From Rhodobacteraceae bacterium F11138 (lineage in GTDB: Bacteria > Pseudomonadota > Alphaproteobacteria > Rhodobacterales > Rhodobacteraceae), in NCBI GenBank assembly GCA_016521575.1, contig JAEKDP010000005.1, positions 62,001 to 126,000 on the forward strand: a stretch of 64,000 nt of DNA, given 5' to 3'. Every line of letters starts with the position of its first letter. The stretch's first letter is position 1. The translations under genes and the position numbers were made by a program. The notes under the pieces are model-generated. The model saw only the letters and a list, made by a program, of their open reading frames with translations, made no database searches and was not told the origin of the DNA. Positions 8,895-15,375 of the stretch are shown piece by piece.

Positions 8895-10562
8895 ATGAAC
8901 GCCGATCTCGTCATTCTGAACGCAAGGGTTCGCCCTCTCTTCGCGCCCGCCGGAACCACTGCAATTGCCGTCAAAGACGGGCGCATCGCGGCGCTCGGCG
9001 GCGATGATGCGATCCGCGGCGAGACCGGCCCCGAGACCCGGGTCATTGATGCAGGCGGGCGTGAACTGTTGCCCGGTTTCATCGAAAGTCACTTGCATCT
9101 CTTCATGGGGGGCGCGTCGCTGTCGATGCTGAACCTCGGCGACACATTCGGGTTCGAGGCGACGCGCGACGCCTTTCGCAAATTCCTGGCTGAAAACCCG
9201 GGCGATGATCTGCTCTCGGGCTTCGCGGCCAACTACACGATCTTCGGCGATGACCGGCGTCCGGACCGGCACGATCTGGACAGAATTTGTGATGACCGGC
9301 CGATCTGCCTTGTCGCCGTCGATCTGCACTGCGCCTGGGCCAACACGCGCGCGCTTGAAGTGGCGGGCATCCTGCAGGGCGCGGATGTGGGTGCCGGCTC
9401 CGAGATCGTCATGGGCGAGGACGGGCTGGCCACAGGAGAGCTGCGTGAATTCGCCGCCATGCAACGGGTCAAGATGATCTCACGTCTGCAAGGGCGCGAC
9501 GGGCTGGATTACAAGGGGATGGACGATGTGCCTGAAGAGGATCGTGCCCACGATCGCGCCCTGATCGCCGAGGCGGGCAATTACTGCGCCCGCCACGGCA
9601 TTACCCATGCGGTGAACATGGACGGGAACCCGTATCAGGCCGGGTTGATGCGCGACCTGGCGCTGGCGGGCGACATGCCGGTGCGGGTGAGCCTGCCGCT
9701 GAAGCTGGTCGAAAGCGATGGGCCCGAGGGTGTGGGCCGGATCGAGGCGTTCGGGGACGAGGTGCCGGGCTGGTTGAGTTTCGGCCGGATCAAGTTGTTC
9801 ATGGACGGTGTATATGACACTTGGACTGCGCTCACGGCCAGTGACTATCCGGACCGGCCCGGCTTTCGCTCCGAGCCGCTGATCGCGCCCGAGATCTTCA
9901 ACGCGATCTGTATCGAGGCCGACCGGCGCGGGCTTCAGGTTGCCACGCATGCGGTGGGCGACGGGGCAGTGCGCGCCACCATCGACGGGTACGAAGCCGC
10001 TGCCGCGGCCAATGGCACCCGCGATTCCCGCCATCGGATCGAACATATCGACACCATCACACCTCTCGATCTGGACCGTCTGACCCCCCTGGGTATCGTA
10101 GCGTCCATGCAGCCTGTGCATCCGCCGGGATCGGCGGGCCTGCCGCTGGAGCCGACAACCACCATTATGGGGCGCGCCCGTTGGGCCACCGCTTTTCCCT
10201 GGCGGATGATCCGGGACCGCGACGTGCCGCTTGCCTTCGGAACTGATTGGCCGGTCTCGCCATTGTCGCCGCTGTACGCCATCCATTGCGCGCTCACGCG
10301 AACGCCCTGGGCGGAGGACGTGCCCGACCAACGCATTACCCTGGACGAATGTCTTTCAGCCTATACCTCGGGCGGAGCCCATGCAGATTTCTGCGAAGAG
10401 AGGCGTGGTGCATTGAAATCGGGTTTTGACGCCGACCTGGTGTTGGTGGAAGGTGATATCGAAGCTCTGGAAACGACCGCCGATGCCGCGTCCATCGCAC
10501 TGACGATCTGCGGGGGTCGCATCACCTATCAAAACCAGTCATGCCATTTCGACAAACCCTAG
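8895..10562 (+). CDS. YtcJ-like metal-dependent amidohydrolase (Amidohydro_3)
   Basis: A 555-residue amidohydrolase-superfamily protein. The small beta domain at the N-terminus leads into LLPGFIESHLHLFMGG, the metal-binding HxH on barrel strand 1. Other conserved segments are IKLFMDGVYD, HAVGDGAV, HRIEHID and FGTDWPVSPL (late Asp). The length matches YtcJ/AepA-type N-substituted formamide deformylase relatives. A GAGGA site precedes the ATG. Its place behind the PotABCD genes suggests hydrolysis of the imported amine or amide, in the same transcript but beyond an attenuating hairpin. The exact substrate is not predictable, as this family is catalytically diverse. Confidence 0.85.
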   Translation: MNADLVILNARVRPLFAPAGTTAIAVKDGRIAALGGDDAIRGETGPETRVIDAGGRELLPGFIESHLHLFMGGASLSMLNLGDTFGFEATRDAFRKFLAENPGDDLLSGFAANYTIFGDDRRPDRHDLDRICDDRPICLVAVDLHCAWANTRALEVAGILQGADVGAGSEIVMGEDGLATGELREFAAMQRVKMISRLQGRDGLDYKGMDDVPEEDRAHDRALIAEAGNYCARHGITHAVNMDGNPYQAGLMRDLALAGDMPVRVSLPLKLVESDGPEGVGRIEAFGDEVPGWLSFGRIKLFMDGVYDTWTALTASDYPDRPGFRSEPLIAPEIFNAICIEADRRGLQVATHAVGDGAVRATIDGYEAAAAANGTRDSRHRIEHIDTITPLDLDRLTPLGIVASMQPVHPPGSAGLPLEPTTTIMGRARWATAFPWRMIRDRDVPLAFGTDWPVSPLSPLYAIHCALTRTPWAEDVPDQRITLDECLSAYTSGGAHADFCEERRGALKSGFDADLVLVEGDIEALETTADAASIALTICGGRITYQNQSCHFDKP

Positions 10563-10629
10563 AGAGTAGGGCGTCAATCGCGATTTGGGACAATCTTCGG
10601 CGCATTCTAGTCTGAAGCCATCGTAGCTA

Positions 10630-11498
10630 CGGTCAGGCCTCATAACCAATAGATGACGATCGCAGAGGGGGCGATGGTCGAAAGGAAGACCTTGGGACAG
10701 CGGTCATAACGGGTCGCGACACGCCTCCAGTCCTTGAGCCTTCTGAACATGATCTCGATCCGGTTGCGGCGTTGGTAGCGTCGCTTGTCGTATTTGACTG
10801 GGGTTTTGCGTTGCTTTCGACCGGGGATGCAGGCGCGTATTCCTTTGTCTTGCAAGGCTTCCCGGAACCAGTCTGCGTCATAACCTCGATCCCCGAGCAG
10901 CCATTTGACATTTGGAAGACTGCTGAGCAGCGTCTCCGCGCCGATGTAATCGCTGCCTTGGCCTGCGGTAACGAAGAGGTTGAGCGGTCGTCCCTGGCTA
11001 TCACCGATAGCATCCAGCTTGGTGTTCATGCCGCCTTTGGTCCGACCCCTCTCGGGATCTTGCTGCGCAAGACCCTGCGGGCAATGGATCAGGCGTCCAC
11101 GCCCCCCTTTTTCACGGCCATACTGGTCGCTGTTCGGTGGGCCTTCAGATAGGTTGCGTCGATCATCACGGTCTTCTCTTCGTCGTGTTCAGCGGCCAGC
11201 AGACCATCATCCGAGCGAAGATGCCGTTGTCGCTCCATCCTTTCAAGCGATTGTACAGAGTCTTGTGCGGACCGTACTCCCTGGGCGCATCCCGCCGGCG
11301 CAAACCATTGCGATTTATGAAGATAATTCCACCCAGCACGCGTCTGTCGTCAACGCGTGGCTTGCCGTGGAACTTGGGAAAGCAGGGTTCCAGACGGGCC
11401 ATCCGCAGGTCGGTCAGCCAGAAAAGATCAGACCTGTTCACCGCTCGTTTTCGAACCATGAATCACACGGCTCCTACGAAATCAATGGGTCCTGACCC
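10630..11498 (-). mobile_element. IS5-family (IS427-group-like) insertion sequence, degraded
   Basis: An element of about 869 bp bounded by imperfect inverted repeats: left GGTCAGGCCTCATAACC (from 10631), right complement GGTCAGGACCCATTGAT (ending at 11497). Both flanks show TA next to the ends, with C before the left TA and G after the right one, which reconstructs a CTAG target with a TA duplication, as expected for this group. The transposase stop codon lies inside the left repeat, a usual layout. The transposase frame is broken twice, so the copy is probably not autonomously active unless frameshifting rescues it. Exact ends are uncertain by 1-2 bp. Confidence 0.8.
10640..11459 (-). pseudogene. 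IS5-family transposase, two frame changes
   Basis: Three frames together make one DDE transposase. The N-terminal part (11459 to 11166) contains DLFWLTDLRMARLEP and GIIFINRNGLRRRDAP. Near 11203 the family sequence continues in the -1 frame (LLAAEHDEEKTVMIDATYLKAHRTA), then runs into a stop at 11089-11091. At an A5G6 run (11102-11112) another -1 step enters the last frame (RGRLI, then TKGGMNTKLDAIGDSQGRP). That frame continues to the stop and holds GDRGYDADWFR and the catalytic Glu of NRIEIMF. The A5G6 run resembles a programmed frameshift site of IS427-group elements; the first break has no slippery sequence and is more likely a 1-bp deletion. All three catalytic residues survive. Confidence 0.78.
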
Positions 11499-11568
11499 TA
11501 GAAACAGTGGCATGACATTTGTTTTCGCATGTTGTGCCAACAGTCAACGCAGCGGGGTTGGTGGCTCC

Positions 11569-11581
11569 GTGACAATGTCAC
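11569..11581. promoter_or_regulatory. Palindromic operator GTGACAATGTCAC upstream of the regulator pair
   Basis: A perfect 13-bp palindrome centred on one base, 51 bp before the Rrf2-like start codon. A near-identical copy (GTGACAATATCAC) lies at a similar distance before the DUF2892 gene. The TGA/TCA half-sites resemble Crp/Fnr-type recognition, although the spacing is one base shorter than the E. coli CRP site. It is probably autoregulatory for the Crp/Fnr gene. Confidence 0.55.
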
Positions 11582-11632
11582 CCGACTTGCAAAAGCCCAT
11601 ATGGATTGTAGAACTTTCATCGGGGGACGCAG

Positions 11633-12016
11633 ATGATGCTCATGATATATTGGAATTACGCGCGCAGGTCGCTTCAGCGTGCTGCTCGCAGGGTGCCCGA
11701 ACCTGGCCGCGTCGATGACCAGATCCGGATGAGTCGACGGGGCCGACCGCATATCGTGAACATCGTGCGCAAACTGGAACAGGTCGGTCGTTCCAAGACA
11801 CGGCGCTGCGGGGGCGGCGGGTTCAGGCTGGCGCAGGGTATCGCCATGGATGGCGGTATTCAGCTGGCCGAAGGGCCGCGCGACGTGGCCATGGCATTGA
11901 TGGCGGCTCTCGGCGACCTGACGCGGGCCGATATTGCATCGACCAAACGTGTGCTTTCGTTCCGCATCCCGGTCACAGAGGAACGCATCGGCAAAGCACT
12001 GTGGGGGGCGCGATGA
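11633..12016 (+). CDS. Rrf2-like regulator, internally shortened (possible remnant)
   Basis: A 127-residue frame that resembles an Rrf2/NsrR-type winged HTH: WNYARRSLQRAARRVPEP, HIVNIVRKLEQVGRSKTRR and the wing signature GGGGFRLAQ. The family segment after the wing, which carries the Fe-S cysteines (normally CFDP...C...C), is missing. The sequence resumes at a segment like the family C-terminus (ALGDLTRADIASTKRVL). A GGGGGA ribosome site precedes ATG 11633. The stop overlaps the Crp/Fnr start (ATGA), which argues that it is still translated. Lacking the cluster ligands, it could be a decayed NsrR relative or a cluster-free repressor. The assignment rests on short motifs only. Confidence 0.5.
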   Translation: MMLMIYWNYARRSLQRAARRVPEPGRVDDQIRMSRRGRPHIVNIVRKLEQVGRSKTRRCGGGGFRLAQGIAMDGGIQLAEGPRDVAMALMAALGDLTRADIASTKRVLSFRIPVTEERIGKALWGAR

Positions 12017-12678
12017 CCAGCGGCGACTGGACCGAACGGTTTATGGGGACCAGGGCGTTGCCGCGCGGCGTGCGGGACCGGCTGCTCAAGGTGGCGCAGA
12101 TCCGCAGCTATCCAAAAGGCCAGGCGGTGTTCGGCCCAAGCAACATACCCGACAGCCTGTTGTTCTTGCTCAAGGGCACGATCCGCGTCTCGCAGACCTC
12201 GGAGAACGGTCGGGACATCGTGCTATATCGTGTCGATGCGGGCGAAAGCTGCGTGCTGACAACGGCCTGCATGCTGGCGGAAGAGGCCTATAATGCCGAA
12301 GGGCTGGCCGAGACCGACATCAGCGTCGTCGTTCTGCCGAGACCGGCCTTTGACGCGCTCGTTGCCGACGAGGCGACTTTTCGCAACTTTGTGTTCGCGG
12401 CCTATTCACGGCGGCTGATCGACCTGCTGCGCGTCGTGGACGATGTCGCGTTCGGTCGGATTGACGTTCGCCTCGCTGAACGCCTGCTCACTCTGGTGGG
12501 CGGTGACAGGGAGATCGCGGCGACCCATGCGCAGATTGCAAGCGAACTGGGAACAGCGCGTGAAGTCATTTCGCGTGTGCTGCACGATTTCCAGAAACGC
12601 GGCTATATCGCGCAATCGCGCGGACGGATCGAGGTGACCGACAAACCGGCGCTGCGGGCGCTTGCCGAAAGCGCATAG
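12013..12678 (+). CDS. Crp/Fnr-family regulator with candidate redox cysteines
   Basis: A 221-residue regulator. It has a cyclic-nucleotide-binding-like beta barrel (about 15-125, with GTIRVSQTSENGRDIVLYRVDAGESCVL), a dimerisation helix and a C-terminal HTH_Crp domain (ATHAQIASELGTAREVISRVL). It lacks the N-terminal Fe-S cysteine set of FNR. Two cysteines, Cys80 and Cys86, lie in SCVLTTAC at the position that contacts cAMP in CRP. Crp-like proteins with this motif often sit beside sulfide/persulfide oxidation genes, and a persulfide-sensing role is plausible but not proven. I chose ATG 12013 because it overlaps the upstream stop; a GTG at 12001 is less likely. Confidence 0.85.
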   Translation: MTSGDWTERFMGTRALPRGVRDRLLKVAQIRSYPKGQAVFGPSNIPDSLLFLLKGTIRVSQTSENGRDIVLYRVDAGESCVLTTACMLAEEAYNAEGLAETDISVVVLPRPAFDALVADEATFRNFVFAAYSRRLIDLLRVVDDVAFGRIDVRLAERLLTLVGGDREIAATHAQIASELGTAREVISRVLHDFQKRGYIAQSRGRIEVTDKPALRALAESA

Positions 12679-12705
12679 CTGATCGCCGAAGAAAATGCGC
12701 GCTTG

Positions 12706-12718
12706 GTGACAATATCAC
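12706..12718. promoter_or_regulatory. Palindromic operator GTGACAATATCAC before the sulfur operon
   Basis: A 13-bp near-palindrome (GTGA-N5-TCAC), differing at one base from the copy at 11569-11581. It lies 57 bp before the DUF2892 start in the gap between the Crp/Fnr gene and the effector operon. The best candidate binder is the adjacent Crp/Fnr protein; the Rrf2-like protein is an alternative. Confidence 0.55.
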
Positions 12719-12775
12719 TGAAGCGGCGCCGCCAGAGCTATATGTCATGGTAAACCTTCAAGTCAGGAGAACACC

Positions 12776-12991
12776 ATGACGACCAATATCGGAACCCTCG
12801 ACCGTGTCCTGCGCGCCGCGCTTGGGCTGATCCTGCTCTATCTGGCCTTCCTCAGCGGCATGCAGATTTTCGCCGCGCCGCTGTTCAAGTATGGTGCGGC
12901 TGTGATCGGCATCGTGATGCTTGGGACCTCGATGATGAGGATCTGTCCGCTTTATGCCATCTTCGGTCTCAAGACCTGCCGCGCGTGCTGA
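12776..12991 (+). CDS. DUF2892 (YgaP transmembrane-like) small membrane protein
   Basis: A 71-residue protein starting MTTNIGTLDRVLRAALGL with two hydrophobic helices, and ending CPLYAIFGLKTCRAC. This matches the DUF2892 fold found as the C-terminal membrane part of the rhodanese YgaP. As a stand-alone inner-membrane protein it commonly opens sulfide/persulfide detoxification operons, and cysteines near its C-terminus could carry sulfane sulfur. A clear AGGAGA site lies before the ATG. It is the first gene of the effector operon and sits just downstream of the shared palindrome. The function is inferred from context. Confidence 0.85.
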   Translation: MTTNIGTLDRVLRAALGLILLYLAFLSGMQIFAAPLFKYGAAVIGIVMLGTSMMRICPLYAIFGLKTCRAC

Positions 12992-12992
12992 A

Positions 12993-13424
12993 ATGGAGAC
13001 GGCGTTCACCCCCTTCACCTCGTTCGGCGGCGGCCTTCTGATCGGGCTTGGCGTCGTCCTTCTGATGCTTGGCCTCGGCCGCATTTTCGGGGCCACAGGC
13101 GTTCTGTCGGGCGCGATCTTTGCGCAAAGCCGGGAAGAAATGAGCTGGCGGCTCGCGCTGATTGCCGGAATGATCCTCGCCCCTGTCCTGATCTTCGTCC
13201 TCACCGGCGCGATGCCGGTTTTGACAGTTCCGGTCAGCCCGGTGATGATCGCCGTCGGCGGCGTCATTGTGGGCTTGGGCGCCAGCCTGGGCTCGGGTTG
13301 CACGTCGGGACACGGTGTCTGCGGCCTGTCGCGCCTGTCGGTCCGTTCGCTGGTCGCGGTGCCCACCTTCATGGCAACGGCCGCGATCACCGTCTTTCTC
13401 ATCCGTCATGTGTTCGGAGGCTGA
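12993..13424 (+). CDS. YeeE/YedE-family sulfur transporter half (N-terminal type)
   Basis: A 143-residue membrane protein with four hydrophobic helices and the family hallmark GLGASLGSGCTSGHGVCGLSRLSVRSL, which carries two conserved cysteines. YeeE/YedE proteins move thiosulfate or other reduced sulfur species through cysteine relays. Here the usual single protein is split into two genes, the layout called PmpA/PmpB in some bacteria. I chose ATG 12993, which overlaps the preceding stop by 1 bp and gives METAFTPFTSF. It probably functions as a pair with the next gene. Confidence 0.85.
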   Translation: METAFTPFTSFGGGLLIGLGVVLLMLGLGRIFGATGVLSGAIFAQSREEMSWRLALIAGMILAPVLIFVLTGAMPVLTVPVSPVMIAVGGVIVGLGASLGSGCTSGHGVCGLSRLSVRSLVAVPTFMATAAITVFLIRHVFGG

Positions 13425-13427
13425 GCC

Positions 13428-13859
13428 ATGAAGCACGTTTTCGCACTTGTCACAGGGCTTGTCTTCGGGACGGGCATCGCCATCTCGGGCATGATGGACC
13501 CGGCCAAGGTCCTGAACTTTTTCGACCTTGCGGGCGCCTGGGATCCAAGTCTGGCCTTTGTCATGGGCGGCGCACTGGTCGTCACCTTCATCGGCTATCG
13601 CCTGGTCTGGCGGCGTGACGCGCCGCTTCTGGGCGGGCGTTTCCAGGTCCCGGCCGGAACCAAGATCGACATGAAGCTCGTCGGTGGGTCTGCCCTGTTT
13701 GGGATCGGCTGGGGCATCGCCGGATTCTGCCCCGGCGCGGCGATCCCGGCGCTCGGGACCGGACGCTGGGAAGTTGCCCTGTTTCTCGCCGCTGTCATTC
13801 TCGGCTTCTGGCTGCGCCGCGTCATCGCGCCGCTCCAGCCGTCGCGCGTCCCATCCTGA
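13428..13859 (+). CDS. YeeE/YedE-family sulfur transporter half (C-terminal type)
   Basis: A 143-residue membrane protein beginning MKHVFALVTGLVFGTGIAISGM, with the second family signature GIGWGIAGFCPGAAIPALGTG and its conserved cysteine. It starts 3 bp after the first half and is probably translated with it. Together they form a membrane unit for uptake or release of sulfane sulfur or thiosulfate. The direction of transport cannot be told from the sequence. Confidence 0.85.
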   Translation: MKHVFALVTGLVFGTGIAISGMMDPAKVLNFFDLAGAWDPSLAFVMGGALVVTFIGYRLVWRRDAPLLGGRFQVPAGTKIDMKLVGGSALFGIGWGIAGFCPGAAIPALGTGRWEVALFLAAVILGFWLRRVIAPLQPSRVPS

Positions 13860-13888
13860 GGCACCGTATCATTCAAGGAGCAGTTCCC

Positions 13889-14770
13889 ATGACCTATCCC
13901 GTCGACATGACCATCAAACCCGAAGTTCAGGCCTTTTTCGACGAGGCCACGAACACGATCAGCTACATCGTGAAAGACCCCGCCTCGGATGCCTGCGCCA
14001 TCGTCGACAGCGTGATGGACATCGACTATGCCGCCGGGCGGATCACTTACGATCATGCCGACGAGCTGATCCGCCAGGTGCAGTCCCAGGGTCTGACGCT
14101 GGAGTGGATCATCGAGACCCACGTCCACGCAGATCACCTGTCGGCGGCTCCCTACATCCAGCAGAGGCTGGGCGGAAAGATCGGCATCGGCAGCAAGATC
14201 ATGGTGGTGCAGGACACGTTCGGCAAGGTGTTCAACGAAGGCACCGAGTTCCAGCGCGACGGCAGCCAGTTCGATGCGCTGTTCGACGACGGCGACACCT
14301 ACATGATCGGCACCATGCCCGCCTTCGCCATCTACACGCCGGGCCACACGCCCGCCTGCATGGTGCATGTGATGGGCGATGCTGCCTTTGTGGGTGACAC
14401 GCTGTTCATGCCCGATGGCGGGTCGGCCCGCGCCGATTTCCCGGGCGGCGATGCGGCGACGCTGTACGATTCGATCCAGAAGGTGCTGGCGCTGCCGGAC
14501 GAGATGCGGCTGTTCATGTGCCACGACTACGGCCCCAACGGGCGCGACATCCAGTGGGAGACCACGGTGGGTGAAGAGAAGGCCCATAACATCCATGTGG
14601 GCGGCGGCAAGACGAAGGAAGAATTCGTCAAGTTCCGCACCGAACGCGACGCGACCCTCGCCATGCCCAAACTGATCATCCCGTCACTGCAGGTGAACAT
14701 GCGCGCGGGCGAGGTGCCGACCGACAAGGATGGCAAGCCGATGCTCAAGGTGCCGGTCAACGGTCTCTGA
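13889..14770 (+). CDS. Metallo-beta-lactamase-fold hydrolase, persulfide dioxygenase-like
   Basis: A 293-residue MBL-fold protein. Metal-binding motifs are visible: THVHADHLSAA, PGHTPACMVH, GDTLFMPDGGSARADFPGGD and a late HDYG. The PDGGSARADF variant is shared with ETHE1/Blh-type persulfide dioxygenases, which oxidise glutathione persulfide to sulfite with a single iron in the cytoplasm. An AAGGAG site lies before the ATG. In this operon it would act after the sulfide:quinone oxidoreductase. A paralogue lies 5 kb downstream. The iron ligation (two His and one Asp) is predicted from the family. Confidence 0.85.
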   Translation: MTYPVDMTIKPEVQAFFDEATNTISYIVKDPASDACAIVDSVMDIDYAAGRITYDHADELIRQVQSQGLTLEWIIETHVHADHLSAAPYIQQRLGGKIGIGSKIMVVQDTFGKVFNEGTEFQRDGSQFDALFDDGDTYMIGTMPAFAIYTPGHTPACMVHVMGDAAFVGDTLFMPDGGSARADFPGGDAATLYDSIQKVLALPDEMRLFMCHDYGPNGRDIQWETTVGEEKAHNIHVGGGKTKEEFVKFRTERDATLAMPKLIIPSLQVNMRAGEVPTDKDGKPMLKVPVNGL

Positions 14771-14807
14771 ACACAGCATCGCAGTTACACCTCGTAAGGA
14801 GAACACC

Positions 14808-15299
14808 ATGTCAAACAACACAACCGTGCAAAACCTGAACAAGGCGCTTCAGATGGAAATGAGCGCCGCGCATCAGTATCAATTGCATGCGCATGTCCTC
14901 GAAGATTGGGGCCTCAACTTGCTGGCAGACAAGATGCGTGCAGAACAGACAGAGGAAACCGGACACTCCGACCTGTTCATCGAGCGCATCCTGTTTCTGA
15001 AAGGAACGCCCGAGATTGCATTCGCGAAACCGCCAAAACGCGCGGAAACCCTGACAGACATGTTCAAGGCGGACCTTGTAGATGAAGAGGAAGCCATTGA
15101 ATTCTACCTCAGGGCGGCCCGCCAGGCCTATGAGGCGAACGATGTGGGATCACGCATGCTCTTTGAAAAGATCGCAATGGACGAAGAAGGCCACAAGGCT
15201 TGGTTGGAGCTGCAACTGGACCTGATAGAGCGTATCGGTGAGCGGGCATACAGCGCGAAAATGGTTTCTGTCATGTCGGACGAAGAACCATCCCACTAA
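14808..15299 (+). CDS. bfr: Bacterioferritin-like protein lacking the heme methionine
   Basis: A 163-residue four-helix ferritin-like protein. The di-iron ligands align with bacterioferritin: Glu in QMEMSAAHQY, Glu and His in EETGH, Glu in DEEEAIEFY, and Glu and His in DEEGH. The segment IERILFLKGTP is a bacterioferritin hallmark. The Met52 heme ligand of E. coli Bfr (DEMKH) is replaced by Thr (EETGH), so the classic bis-Met heme is not expected. A TAAGGAG site precedes ATG 14808. Its place between persulfide dioxygenase and SQR suggests iron storage or supply for the iron-dependent dioxygenases, or protection from sulfide and iron stress; this is inference. Confidence 0.82.
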   Translation: MSNNTTVQNLNKALQMEMSAAHQYQLHAHVLEDWGLNLLADKMRAEQTEETGHSDLFIERILFLKGTPEIAFAKPPKRAETLTDMFKADLVDEEEAIEFYLRAARQAYEANDVGSRMLFEKIAMDEEGHKAWLELQLDLIERIGERAYSAKMVSVMSDEEPSH

Positions 15300-15375
15300 A
15301 GAAATCCGTCTATGCGATGGCGGCGCTTCGGTGTCGATGAACGGTCTTTGTTCGAAACCAACCGGGAGGAATGCG

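Noticed and set aside
6705-9464. A 919-codon open frame on the minus strand across the pot genes
   Set aside because: It lies antisense to three clear genes with family motifs; it is rich in Arg, His and Gln without any domain, and is the expected shadow of GC-rich codon bias.
11498-11752. A short minus-strand frame downstream of the IS
   Set aside because: No family motif; it overlaps the Rrf2-like gene's start and promoter palindrome, which are better supported.
15238-15375. Longer N-terminus for the DUF442-SQR protein
   Set aside because: It would start inside the bacterioferritin gene; the ATG at 15376 has GGGAGGA at the right distance and gives the family N-terminus.
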